In this document: positions 9,302-17,063 of the stretch, in pieces | Layout of the letters: each line of letters opens with the position of its first letter | Position numbering within the stretch: position 1 is the stretch's first letter | Source of the DNA: an uncultured bacterium | Lineage (GTDB): Bacteria; Verrucomicrobiota; Kiritimatiellia; CAIVKH01 | Assembly (NCBI GenBank): GCA_937958885.1 | Contig: CALGMT010000004.1 | Location: forward strand, 31,770 to 95,769 | Direction of reading: 5' to 3' | DNA length: 64,000 nucleotides | Notes under the pieces: generated by a model | Seen by the model: only the letters and a program-made list of their open reading frames with translations | Databases searched by the model: none | Told to the model about the DNA's origin: nothing | Made by a program: the position numbers and the translations under genes

Positions 9302-9753
9302 TCTCGTCCGATGAGTCCTTCCACTTCGCTCAAAAATTGACTCACATCGCGGAAGCGCCGATAGACGGAGGCGAACCTGACATAGGCCACCTCATCCAGT
9401 TCTTCGAGTTTGTCCATGACCTTCTGTCCGATCACGGTGGAGGGCACCTCGCGCTCGTATTCGCTTTCCAGTTCGGTGATGATCGCGTCAACCATCGATT
9501 CGATCTGCTGCGCGCCGATCGGCCGCTTCTCGCACGCGCGCGCGATACCGCTCAACATTTTCTTCCGATCGAGCTCCTCGTGACGCCCGTCGCGCTTGAT
9601 GACGCGAAGCCCGGCCTTCACGACTTCCTCGTATGTGGTGAATCGATAGCCGCACTTGAGACACACGCGCCGGCGGCGGATGACATCGCCGTTCCGGACG
9701 GTCCGGCTGTCGATCACCTTGTCGTCCTGATGGCTACATTTGGGACAGCGCAT
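9298..9753 (-). CDS. nrdR: Transcriptional repressor NrdR
   Basis: Zinc-ribbon, ATP-cone repressor of ribonucleotide reductase genes. The 151-residue length is typical. The N-terminus MRCPKCSHQDDKVIDSR plus CLKCGYRFTTYEEV supplies four zinc-ribbon cysteines (CxxC-x~27-CxxC). The ATP-cone follows at about residues 45-135 with VIKRDGRHEELDRKKM. The gene heads a likely nrdR-hypothetical-rpe-lepA-lepB transcription unit. No Shine-Dalgarno sequence is seen in the bases before ATG 9753; instead a small hairpin and five Ts precede it. No ribonucleotide reductase gene is present in the window. Confidence 0.97.
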   Translation of the reverse strand: MRCPKCSHQDDKVIDSRTVRNGDVIRRRRVCLKCGYRFTTYEEVVKAGLRVIKRDGRHEELDRKKMLSGIARACEKRPIGAQQIESMVDAIITELESEYEREVPSTVIGQKVMDKLEELDEVAYVRFASVYRRFRDVSQFLSEVEGLIGRE

Positions 9754-9788
9754 GCAAAAATGCCACTAGATGTGGCGTCTCGCGCTTA

Positions 9789-9818
9789 CCAGTAACCTAC
9801 CTGCGGTAGGGGTGTCAA
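9789..9818 (-). promoter_or_regulatory. Candidate nrdR promoter with embedded palindrome
   Basis: Read on the minus strand, a perfect -35 TTGACA lies at 9818-9813, with a weak -10 (TTACTG or TACTGG) 17-18 bases downstream. The spacer holds the palindrome CCTACC-GCA-GGTAGG (9796-9810), a possible operator. Between the promoter and nrdR a 5-bp hairpin (9762-9776) is followed by ATTTTT just before the start codon. The -10 match is poor, so confidence is modest. Confidence 0.4.
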
Positions 9819-9865
9819 CTTTATTGGAAATTGACTTGCGCGAAAAGGCGGGGGTTCGGTACCAG

Positions 9866-9916
9866 AAAAATGAAATGACGACTCTTTGACCTTGCGAATC
9901 GCGAGTCGTCATTTCA
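9866..9916 (-). terminator. Rho-independent terminator after the lysine-rich small ORF
   Basis: On the minus strand a perfect 14-bp stem (TGAAATGACGACTC paired with GAGTCGTCATTTCA, arms 9903-9916 and 9871-9884) with an 18-base loop is followed directly by TTTTT (9870-9866). It ends the short transcript that carries the 19-residue peptide and separates it from nrdR. Confidence 0.8.
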
Positions 9917-9919
9917 CGT

Positions 9920-9949
9920 CCTGGCCGCTATGCGGCCAGGATCCTTTTT
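9920..9949 (+). terminator. Hairpin with plus-strand T-run
   Basis: A perfect 9-bp stem CCTGGCCGC / GCGGCCAGG with a TAT loop (9920-9940) is followed on the plus strand by ATCCTTTTTA. It looks like an intrinsic terminator for plus-strand transcription, yet no plus-strand gene lies upstream. It may block antisense transcription, or may simply be a second stem of the minus-strand small transcript. Confidence 0.5.
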
Positions 9950-9955
9950 AAGCCA

Positions 9956-10015
9956 CTATTTTTTCTTCTTGGCCGCGGGCTTCTTAGCGGCTTTCTTGGC
10001 TGCTTTCTTCGCCAT
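9956..10015 (-). CDS. 19-residue lysine/alanine-rich peptide (histone H1-tail-like)
   Basis: A very small gene encoding MAKKAAKKAAKKPAAKKKK: ten lysines in 19 residues, as AAKK repeats resembling the tails of bacterial histone H1-like proteins. GGAGGG lies about 7 bases upstream of the ATG, a strong ribosome-binding site. A good promoter (10284-10312) and a strong terminator (9866-9916) frame it as its own transcription unit of roughly 400 nt. The peptide could bind nucleic acid, or the RNA itself could be the product. Function is unknown. Real translation is inferred from the Shine-Dalgarno spacing and the regular AAKK pattern. Confidence 0.6.
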   Translation of the reverse strand: MAKKAAKKAAKKPAAKKKK

Positions 10016-10283
10016 TTCTCATCCCTCCTTTCCGTGTTGTCGTTTTTCCTCCTGCCGGCGCCGGGCGCCGATCATGCCGCATGCGCATGGCATGCGTGCG
10101 CGAAGACGAACGGTGATGAAAGGCAGGACGCATGAGGCCGAGCGCATGAGGCGAAGCCTCCTCGCGGTGGAGAAGCGAAACGGAGAAGGGAAATGTGGAA
10201 CGTATCAGACACAAGTGTGTGACGCATGAACGCGAACGTAATTTTTTCGTTGGTCGCTCATCAATGTCTACCGTGATGCTCAC
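10016..10283 (-). other. Long structured 5' leader of the small lysine-rich ORF
   Basis: About 260 bases between the predicted transcription start and the 19-codon ORF, with no credible longer reading frame. It contains several GC-rich inverted repeats, for example CCGGCGCCGGGCGCCG (10057-10072), a GCATGCGCATGGCATGC segment (about 10078-10094) and GAGGCGAAGCCTC near 10148-10160. A GCATGAGGC motif is repeated at about 10130 and 10144. The leader is far longer than the coding part, so it may be a small RNA. I do not recognise an Rfam family. Confidence 0.45.
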
Positions 10284-10312
10284 AGAATAGGAACACACCT
10301 TCGTCTCGTCAA
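10284..10312 (-). promoter_or_regulatory. Sigma-70-type promoter for the small lysine-rich transcript
   Basis: On the minus strand TTGACG (10312-10307) is followed after exactly 17 bases by TATTCT (10289-10284), giving a good -35/-10 pair. It lies just downstream of gmk, in a stretch noticeably richer in A+T than its surroundings. The predicted start is near 10277. Confidence 0.7.
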
Positions 10313-10341
10313 CTATCGTCGTAAAAAAATCGCACAATTTT

Positions 10342-10965
10342 TTAATCCGCGTCGCGCAGCAGGCGATGATGCTCGGCGACGATGATTGCGCGCAACGCGT
10401 CGTACGATGCGTCGAGTCGATCGTTCACGATGAGGTATTGATACGCGCGCCACTGCTCAAGTTCCTTCTCCGCCTGCTGAACGCGCCGCTCGATGACCGC
10501 GTCGGCATCCTTGCCGCGAAGATGAAGGCGCTTGCGCAGCACGTCGATGGAGGGCGGCGCGATGAAGACGTCGACAAAGCCGCGCCGGAGCGGATCGTGC
10601 GGGGGAAGCGACGCGAGCCGTCCGCGAATCTGCGCGGCGCCCTGCACGTCGATATCCATCAGAACATCGCGGCCGGACGCGAAGCCGCGCTCGATGAAGC
10701 GCCGCAGCGTGCCGTAGCGGTGGCCGTGCACCCGCGCATGCTCGACAAACTCGCCGGCCTGCACGCGCCGCTCGAACTCCTCTTCGGAAATGAAATAGTA
10801 ATCCGTGCCGTCGATCTCGCCGTCGCGCGGCTGGCGCGTGGTGCAGGAAACGGAATAGACCATCTGATGAAACTCGGCCAGCAAGCGCTCGCACAGCGTA
10901 GTCTTGCCGCCGCCCGACGGCGCGGAAACGACGACCAGCAAGGAACGCACGGGTAGTTCGATCAT
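10342..10965 (-). CDS. gmk: Guanylate kinase
   Basis: Phosphorylates GMP to GDP with ATP. The 207-residue protein has the P-loop SAPSGGGKTT (about 14-23), the GMP-binding segment SCTTRQPRDGEIDGTDYYF, and DIDVQGA, all typical. The ATG at 10965 overlaps the yicC stop by four bases (ATGA), the classic yicC-gmk pair. gmk is the last gene of a six-gene overlapped operon starting at prfB. rpoZ, which often follows gmk, is absent; the small lysine-rich transcript follows instead. Confidence 0.97.
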   Translation of the reverse strand: MIELPVRSLLVVVSAPSGGGKTTLCERLLAEFHQMVYSVSCTTRQPRDGEIDGTDYYFISEEEFERRVQAGEFVEHARVHGHRYGTLRRFIERGFASGRDVLMDIDVQGAAQIRGRLASLPPHDPLRRGFVDVFIAPPSIDVLRKRLHLRGKDADAVIERRVQQAEKELEQWRAYQYLIVNDRLDASYDALRAIIVAEHHRLLRDAD

Positions 10966-11846
10966 TGTATGTTCTGGACCTGCTCGCGCAGGCGTTCCAA
11001 CTCCGTCTTGAAGACTATCACGCGCCCGGCGATCTCCGCATCTGCAGATTTGGATCCGATGGTATTAATCTCGCGGTTCAGTTCTTGCGCCAGGAAGTCG
11101 AGCGCCTTGCCCGCCGGTTCGGGGCCCCGCAGCAACGCGCGCGCCTGTCGGAGATGACTGTCGATCCGCGTGCATTCCTCTGTGATGTCCGATCGGTCCG
11201 CGAACAGCAGCGCCTCGCGATCGAGGCGCTCCGGCGCGATCCCCGGCTCGTCTCGAAGGGACTCGAGGCGGCGGCGCAGCGTTTCGCGATAGCGCACGAC
11301 GGACGCCGGAGCCAATCGTTTGATCTCGGAAACCGCGGAGGCCAGCGCCGCGATACGTCCGGCGACGTCGCGCGCGAGCGCCGCGCCCTCCCGACGGCGC
11401 ATGCGATCCAGCGCGTTGAGCGCCTTGCGCAACGCCTGCTGGAGAACCGGCCAGACGCGCTCCGGTTCCTCCTCGTCCGCATCCACGCGCAGTACACCCG
11501 GCATGCCGGCCAGCAGGCTGATTCCGATGTCGTCCCGGACGTCCAACTTGCGCGCCGCCGCGCGCATGGCATCGCGATAGGCGCGGGCGAGCGGTTCGTC
11601 GATCCGCACGCGCGCGTGCGGGCGTCCGCTCAACGCGCGCACGGTCGCGGCGACCGAAATGCGCCCCCTCGCGAGCACGGCGGCAATTTCCTCGTGCACG
11701 CGCGCTTCCAGGGCGTTCAGTGAGCGCGGCAGCGAGAGCGCGACATCCAGCTGCTTTCGATTGACGGAACTGATCTCAATCTCGGCGCGCAGCCCGCCGA
11801 CTTGCGCGACCGCTCGGCCGTATCCCGTCATGCTGCGGACACTCAT
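10962..11846 (-). CDS. yicC: YicC family protein (endoribonuclease family)
   Basis: Member of the YicC/YloC family, conserved next to gmk and linked in other bacteria to stationary-phase growth and RNA cleavage. The 294-residue length is typical (about 290). The N-terminus [12 protein letters not shown] and the C-terminus [18 protein letters not shown] followed by VQNIQ are the family hallmarks. ATG 11846 is chosen by these motifs and because it overlaps the trpB stop (ATGA); the open frame runs on to 12032 inside trpB. Placement between trpB and gmk is unusual. Confidence 0.93.
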   Translation of the reverse strand: MSVRSMTGYGRAVAQVGGLRAEIEISSVNRKQLDVALSLPRSLNALEARVHEEIAAVLARGRISVAATVRALSGRPHARVRIDEPLARAYRDAMRAAARKLDVRDDIGISLLAGMPGVLRVDADEEEPERVWPVLQQALRKALNALDRMRRREGAALARDVAGRIAALASAVSEIKRLAPASVVRYRETLRRRLESLRDEPGIAPERLDREALLFADRSDITEECTRIDSHLRQARALLRGPEPAGKALDFLAQELNREINTIGSKSADAEIAGRVIVFKTELERLREQVQNIQ

Positions 11847-13063
11847 GATCGATCCTTGGACCGATTGGCATGGCGGCGATCCCACGCCTCCATTTGCTGA
11901 ACATCTTTGTCCCCTCGGCCGGAGACATTGATAATGATCAAGTCGCGCCGCTTGAACGAACGGCGCATGTTGAGCGCGTAGGCCACGGCGTGAGCCGTTT
12001 CGAGCGCGGGCAAAATACCCTCGAGCCGGCAAAGCGCGTTCACCCCCTCCATCGCCTCCGCATCGCCGACGTGGTGGTACTCCGCGCGCTTGAGATCGCG
12101 CAACAGCGCGTGCTCGGGACCGATCGCCGCGTAGTCGAGGCCCGCGCTGACGGAATGGGTCAGTTGGATGTTGCCGGACGCGTCTTGCAGAACATAGGTC
12201 CGCGTCCCCTGCAGGATGCCGACCTTCCCTCCGGCGAATCGCGCGGCATGGCGACCGGGACGGATCCCCTCCCCCCCCGCTTCAATGCCGATCAGCCGAA
12301 CGCCGCCGTCGCGGAGGAACGGATAAAAGATGCCGATCGCATTGCTGCCGCCGCCGACGCACGCGAGTATGTGCGTTGGCAGACGGCCCTCCGCTTTCAA
12401 TATTTGCCGACGCGCCTCGCGCCCGATCACACTTTGAAAATCGCGCACCATCATGGGATAGGGATGCGATCCGAGCGCCGAGCCGAGGATGTAATGCGTG
12501 GTTCGCACGTTGGTCACCCAGTCGCGCATGGCCTCGCTGATGGCTTCCTTCAACGTCTGCTGGCCCGCGGTCACGGCTGTGACCGTGGCGCCGAGCCGCC
12601 GCATGCGGGAGACGTTCAATGCCTGGCGCTCCATGTCCACGGCGCCCATATAGATGACGCACTCCAGGCCGAACATCGCCGCGACCGTCGCGGTAGCGAC
12701 GCCGTGTTGGCCGGCCCCGGTTTCGGCGATGATGCGTTTCTTCCCCATCCGCAGCGCAAGCAACACCTGGCCCAGCGAGTTGTTGATCTTGTGCGCGCCG
12801 GTGTGGCAAAGATCTTCGCGCTTCAGATAGACCTTTGCGCCGAGTTCGCTCGATAATCGACGCGCGTGATAAAGCGGCGTCGGACGCCCGACGAAGTCGC
12901 GCAGATACGCGTTCAGTTCTCGGCTGAACGCCGGATCGCGCCGAACGCGCGCATATTCGGACGCCAATTCCTTCAGGGGCGACATCAGCGTTTCCGGCAC
13001 GTACATGCCGCCGTAGGGGCCGAAGTGACCCCGCGCATCTGGTTCTGTTAGTCCACGCGACAT
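11843..13063 (-). CDS. trpB: Tryptophan synthase beta chain
   Basis: PLP enzyme that condenses indole with serine to make tryptophan. The 406-residue protein has the PLP-lysine motif [11 protein letters not shown] (near residue 90), the AETGAGQHG loop, and GGGSNAIG for phosphate binding. The start overlaps trpF by 16 bases and the stop overlaps yicC by four. The usual partner trpA does not follow, so the alpha subunit must be encoded elsewhere or be missing. The C-terminus is extended by a short tail rich in basic residues. Confidence 0.97.
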   Translation of the reverse strand: MSRGLTEPDARGHFGPYGGMYVPETLMSPLKELASEYARVRRDPAFSRELNAYLRDFVGRPTPLYHARRLSSELGAKVYLKREDLCHTGAHKINNSLGQVLLALRMGKKRIIAETGAGQHGVATATVAAMFGLECVIYMGAVDMERQALNVSRMRRLGATVTAVTAGQQTLKEAISEAMRDWVTNVRTTHYILGSALGSHPYPMMVRDFQSVIGREARRQILKAEGRLPTHILACVGGGSNAIGIFYPFLRDGGVRLIGIEAGGEGIRPGRHAARFAGGKVGILQGTRTYVLQDASGNIQLTHSVSAGLDYAAIGPEHALLRDLKRAEYHHVGDAEAMEGVNALCRLEGILPALETAHAVAYALNMRRSFKRRDLIIINVSGRGDKDVQQMEAWDRRHANRSKDRS

Positions 13064-13665
13064 GACTCAATAAACAATCGCACCTTCTCAATATCTTTTA
13101 AACCTGGCGCTTTTTCGACCCCGGAACTGACATCGACGCCCCAGGGACAAACCCGTCGGCGCGCCTCGCGCACATTCGCCGGCGTCAGCCCGCCTGCAAG
13201 CAACACCGGTCTCGACGCCGCCTTCACGAACGCGCGCGCGCGATCCCAATCGCCCGGCTCGCCCGTGCCCCCGGGCGACTTGGGACTATAGGTGTCGATC
13301 AGGTAGGCGTCAACGGACCAACCCGAAAGATCGGGGTCCGTCTCGCCTCGCAGCGTGACACTGCGCCAAAGGGGATGGGGAAAATTTCTAAAGGCGGCCG
13401 CGGTCTCTGCGCCGTGCAACTGGGCGATATCCAGGGCGGCCGTTTCAATTGTGCGGCGCACCTCGTCTGGTGTTGCGTCGACAAACACGCCGACACGTTT
13501 TATGCCGCTCGGCAACCCGCGCGTCCATTTCGCGACATCCGCCGGTCGGGCGTAGCGCTTCGATCCCGGCCAACAGACAAACCCCAATGCGTCGGGGGCC
13601 AGCGCGGCCACGGCGTCCACGTCCGCCGGGTTGGCCAATCCGCAGATTTTTACGAAACAGCCCAT
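13048..13665 (-). CDS. trpF: Phosphoribosylanthranilate isomerase
   Basis: Catalyses the Amadori rearrangement of phosphoribosylanthranilate in tryptophan synthesis. The 205-residue TIM barrel has the general-base cysteine in VKICGL near the N-terminus, QLHGAE, the aspartate region [25 protein letters not shown], and GVDVSSGVE at the phosphate-binding end. ATG 13665 gives the typical start [10 protein letters not shown]; the open frame extends 49 codons upstream into trpC without similarity. It overlaps trpC by 16 bases and trpB by 16 bases. Confidence 0.96.
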   Translation of the reverse strand: MGCFVKICGLANPADVDAVAALAPDALGFVCWPGSKRYARPADVAKWTRGLPSGIKRVGVFVDATPDEVRRTIETAALDIAQLHGAETAAAFRNFPHPLWRSVTLRGETDPDLSGWSVDAYLIDTYSPKSPGGTGEPGDWDRARAFVKAASRPVLLAGGLTPANVREARRRVCPWGVDVSSGVEKAPGLKDIEKVRLFIESCRVD

Positions 13666-14441
13666 ACGGGTCCCATCAAACGCCGCACCGCGGCGGAGAG
13701 GTGTCGCTGGCGAAGCAGCGATTCTCCCACCAGCACCGCATGCGCGCCGGCCTCGCGCACGCGCATGACATCCGCGGCGGTGCGAATCCCGCTCTCGCTC
13801 ACAAGGCAGCACCCCGCCGGCGCGAGAGCGGCGATCTCGAAGGTGGTCTCCAGCGTTGTTTCAAATGTTTTGAGATTGCGGTTGTTGATGCCGATGAATC
13901 GGGCGCCGATCTCCAGCGCGCGATTCATTTCCTTCGCATCGTGCACTTCGACAAGTGGCGACAGCCCTGCGCGGAGAATCTCTGCGTGCAGATTCTGAAG
14001 CGTCCGCTTGGGCAAGGCCGACACGATGAGCAGGACGGCGGACGCGCCGATCGCGCGGGCATGCGCGATCTGCCAGCGATCAAGCACGAACTCCTTGTAC
14101 AGCAGCGGCAGATCGACAGCCTTCCGCACCAGCGCGAAGTCGTCCTCTCCTCCGCCGAAGTAGGGTCCATCCATCAGGACGGACAGCGCCTGCGCCCCGC
14201 CGCGGTGGTACGCCTCGGCAATCGCCGCGGGGTCGAATGGCGTGCGAAGCACTCCGGCCGACGGCGAGCGCCGTTTGACTTCCGCGATCAGTCCCATCGG
14301 GTATGCGCGGAGCGCAGCGATGAAATCGGGCGGCGGCGGCGCATCCGACGCGCGGCGCTCCAGTTCGCGCAGCGATAGATCCGCGCGTCGCGCCGCGATC
14401 TCGCGCCGCTTGTCCGCCACGATCTGGTCGAGGATGTTCAC
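13650..14441 (-). CDS. trpC: Indole-3-glycerol phosphate synthase
   Basis: Closes the indole ring in tryptophan synthesis. The 263-residue protein has family motifs: [15 protein letters not shown] at the N-terminus, [13 protein letters not shown] (catalytic lysine), [23 protein letters not shown], and LVSESGI. The ATG overlaps the prfB stop (ATGA, 14438-14441), so translation is coupled to release factor 2. trpD, trpE and trpG are not in this window. Confidence 0.97.
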   Translation of the reverse strand: MNILDQIVADKRREIAARRADLSLRELERRASDAPPPPDFIAALRAYPMGLIAEVKRRSPSAGVLRTPFDPAAIAEAYHRGGAQALSVLMDGPYFGGGEDDFALVRKAVDLPLLYKEFVLDRWQIAHARAIGASAVLLIVSALPKRTLQNLHAEILRAGLSPLVEVHDAKEMNRALEIGARFIGINNRNLKTFETTLETTFEIAALAPAGCCLVSESGIRTAADVMRVREAGAHAVLVGESLLRQRHLSAAVRRLMGPVWAVS

Positions 14442-15557
14442 GAGGCCCGATTCGAGCGCAAATAGGCTTCGATGAAGCCGTCCAGATCCCCATCCAGCAC
14501 AGCGTCGACCTGGCCGGTCTCAAAATCCGTGCGGTGATCCTTCACCATCGTGTAGGGCTGGAGCACGTAGCTGCGGATTTGGCGGCCCCAGGCGATCTCG
14601 CCCTTTTCGCCATAGAATTTCTCCATCTCGCGCCGCTTCTTGTCCACCTCGTACTCATAGAGTTTGGCGCGCAGCATCTTCATGCACTTGTCGCGGTTCG
14701 CATGCTGGGATCGTTCCGCCTGGCACTGCACGACGATTCCGGTTGGAAGATGCACGATACGCACAGCCGAGTCGGTTTTGTTCACATGCTGCCCGCCGGC
14801 GCCGCTGGAGCGATAGGTGTCCACGCGCAAATCCTTGTCCAAAATCTCGATCTCAATCGCGTCGTCCACCTCCGCCACCACGTCCAGCGCGGCAAAGGAG
14901 GTGTGGCGCCGCTTGGCCGCGTCGAACGGGCTGATGCGGACCAGGCGATGGACGCCGCGCTCGGCCTTCATATAGCCGTACGCATAGGGGCCGGCCACAA
15001 AAAAGGAGACACTTTTGATGCCCGCTTCATCGCCCCGCTGCATGTCCAGCAAGTCCACGCGATAGCCCCGCCGTTCGCAAAAACGGGTGTACATGCGAAA
15101 CAACATCGCCGCCCAATCGCAGGACTCGGTGCCGCCGGCGCCGGCATTAATCGTGAGATATGCATTGTTCGCATCGAACCGCTCGGACAGCAGGGTCTGC
15201 AGCTCGAATCGGCGGTAGTCGGCTTCCAGCTTGTCGAGACGATCAATCGCCTCGCGATATGCGGCAGTCCGATGCGGCCCTTCCGCTTCGCCGGCGGCAA
15301 GTTCGAGCAGAATACCGGTTTCCTCCGCGTCGGACTCGAGTTGGTCGAACGGTTCCAGCAGGGCCTTTAGCTGGTTTGACTTTTCAATGCTGGCTCGCGC
15401 CTTGTTGGGGTCGTCCCAGAAACCGGGCGATGCTGAAATCGCCTCGAGTTCCTCCACCTGGCGGCGACGTCCGGCGACGTCAAAGAAACCCCCTTAGCTC
15501 ATCGAGCTTTCGCCGGACGAACTCAAGCCGTTCGACCAATTCTCGCGCGTCATCCAT
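14438..15557 (-). CDS. prfB: Peptide chain release factor 2 with programmed +1 frameshift
   Basis: Releases peptides at UGA and UAA. The coding sequence is split between two frames: codons 1-25 (from ATG 15557) end at an in-frame TGA (15482-15480), and the remainder continues in the +1 frame to 14438, giving about 372 residues. The junction reads AGG GGG TTT CTT TGA C, the textbook RF2 frameshift site: an internal Shine-Dalgarno sequence a few bases before CTT-TGA-C. Downstream, the GGQ motif ([18 protein letters not shown]) and the codon-recognition region are intact. GGAGAG precedes ATG 15557 by about 8 bases. Translation should rise when RF2 is scarce. The gene heads the operon prfB-trpC-trpF-trpB-yicC-gmk. 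Confidence 0.96.
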
Positions 15558-15648
15558 TAGATCTTCTCTCCGAGATGAATAAACACGTGAGCATACGGGC
15601 TGAGCGGGGAAATACAAAACGATTTCATTTGATTGAGGAGTCCATTGA

Positions 15649-16032
15649 ATGTTGTATGATTTTTCCATGACGAGGTTGAGTCAACGCGCATGCGCCGCCG
15701 CTGCGCTTGCGATGGGCCTGTCGTTCGCCGGCTGCGATTGGGGCGACAAGCGGGATCATGTGCCGCCGGATGGCCTCGGCGCGCTGTACGTTCAGAACAA
15801 CACCTCCCTCGATCTGCGCGTGTATGTCGAGGGCGAAGAGAAAGGCCGGGTGCGCAGCTACTCCGATCGCCCGTTCGACTTGGAACCCGGTGTGTACCGC
15901 ATCGTGCTCGATCAGCGAAACTCATCCCGCAACTGGCGCGATACCGTGGACGTGATCGAGGGGCGGCTGACGGTGCTCGATGTGGCCGATGGATTCGGCA
16001 GCGAACTCGACGTGGTCGTCTTTTTCGACTAG
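15649..16032 (+). CDS. Putative lipoprotein
   Basis: A 127-residue protein with a lipoprotein signal: positively charged start, hydrophobic stretch, and a cysteine in LSFAGC. The mature part (about 98 residues) is beta-rich and contains ALYVQNNTSLDLRVYVEG and PFDLEPGVYRIVLDQ, a small beta-sandwich pattern seen in envelope lipoproteins, but I do not recognise a family. ATG 15649 has GAGGAG eight bases upstream; ATG 15667 would leave a shorter signal sequence with the same lipobox. It is divergent from prfB (about 90 bases between starts) and followed by a secreted nuclease-fold gene. Confidence 0.78.
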   Translation: MLYDFSMTRLSQRACAAAALAMGLSFAGCDWGDKRDHVPPDGLGALYVQNNTSLDLRVYVEGEEKGRVRSYSDRPFDLEPGVYRIVLDQRNSSRNWRDTVDVIEGRLTVLDVADGFGSELDVVVFFD

Positions 16033-16082
16033 CCGGAGAGTTGTACAATGAAACATGCGCCGCCTGCGGAGTCCAATTACTC

Positions 16083-17027
16083 ATGACGCGAATATCGTTT
16101 CGTCTTCTGGTGCCGGCGGTCCTCGCCGTTTTACTCATCCTTTCACGGCACCCGGCGCATGCGGAAGACGCGGCACCGCAAACGGAACTTTCCATCATCA
16201 GTTGGAACATCGAGTGGTACCCAGGGAAGCGGCGAAACGCCGACGATGCGACGGCCGCCGCCCATGCGGCAGTGGTGAAAGAAACCCTGCGGGCGATCGA
16301 TCCGGATGTCTTGCTGGCGCAAGAGATTCGCGACTGGCAATCCTTCGCAGAACTCTGCGAAGCAGTGCCGAATCTCCGCCCGGTTGTGGTATCGGCCTTC
16401 CGGGCCGAAGATACCGGCGAGTACTGGCCGCAGCAACAGGCGATCGGGTCGAAGGTGCCGGCTATGGCCGCGTGGTCCGAGTTTTGGCGCGCGGGCGAGA
16501 TCCATCCACGCCGCGGATTCAGCGCTGTCGTCCTGATGCTATCGGATCAACGTCTGCTGCTGGTGTACAACGTGCACCTGAAGAGCAACCGCTCGTCGGA
16601 CGAGGAAGAAGCGCTCCGTAATTTCGCGACGCGCGACGAGAGCATCAGACAGTTGCTCGACCATATCGACGAAATGGAGACCGTATTCCTCCCCGGCCGC
16701 ATCGCCGGGGTGATCGTCGGCGGAGATTTCAACACGAACCAGGACGGGCAATTCGGGGATCGCGTCGATGCGATGATGCGGGACGCCGGTTTCGAGAATA
16801 CGTGGAAGGACACGCCGCGCGAGGATCGTTTGACCTGGCGCGGTCATGCCTTGTTTGAACCGACCACGTTGGATCACATTTATGTGAGGGGGCTTCCCGC
16901 GCCTCGAGCGGAACTGGTGTCGGTCCCGGACGCCGCCAGCGATCACTGGCCCGTACGGATCCGCCTGATCATACCTGCTGCGCCGCCCCTCTCTACAGCG
17001 CCGGTCGAATCACCCGCTCATCGATAA
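16083..17027 (+). CDS. Secreted endonuclease/exonuclease/phosphatase-fold protein
   Basis: Member of the EEP (DNase I-like) superfamily, 314 residues with a signal peptide (about 1-27, ending AHA). The motifs are in order: ISWNIEWY (metal site), LLAQEI (catalytic Glu), NVHLKSNR (His), IVGGDFNTNQ (Asp/Asn), and SDHWPVRIRL (the C-terminal SDH). The substrate could be nucleic acid, a phosphoinositide-like compound or another phosphodiester; the sequence does not decide. Export suggests scavenging in the periplasm or outside. ATG 16083 follows a GGAG by about 11 bases. Confidence 0.88.
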   Translation: MTRISFRLLVPAVLAVLLILSRHPAHAEDAAPQTELSIISWNIEWYPGKRRNADDATAAAHAAVVKETLRAIDPDVLLAQEIRDWQSFAELCEAVPNLRPVVVSAFRAEDTGEYWPQQQAIGSKVPAMAAWSEFWRAGEIHPRRGFSAVVLMLSDQRLLLVYNVHLKSNRSSDEEEALRNFATRDESIRQLLDHIDEMETVFLPGRIAGVIVGGDFNTNQDGQFGDRVDAMMRDAGFENTWKDTPREDRLTWRGHALFEPTTLDHIYVRGLPAPRAELVSVPDAASDHWPVRIRLIIPAAPPLSTAPVESPAHR

Positions 17028-17063
17028 GCTTGAAAACGGGCGGCGTGCCGGTACCCTGCCGGC

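Noticed and set aside
15480-15668. Truncated prfB pseudogene or separate small ORF
   Set aside because: The TGA lies in a perfect RF2 frameshift site and the downstream frame encodes the rest of RF2 intact, so this is programmed frameshifting, not decay.
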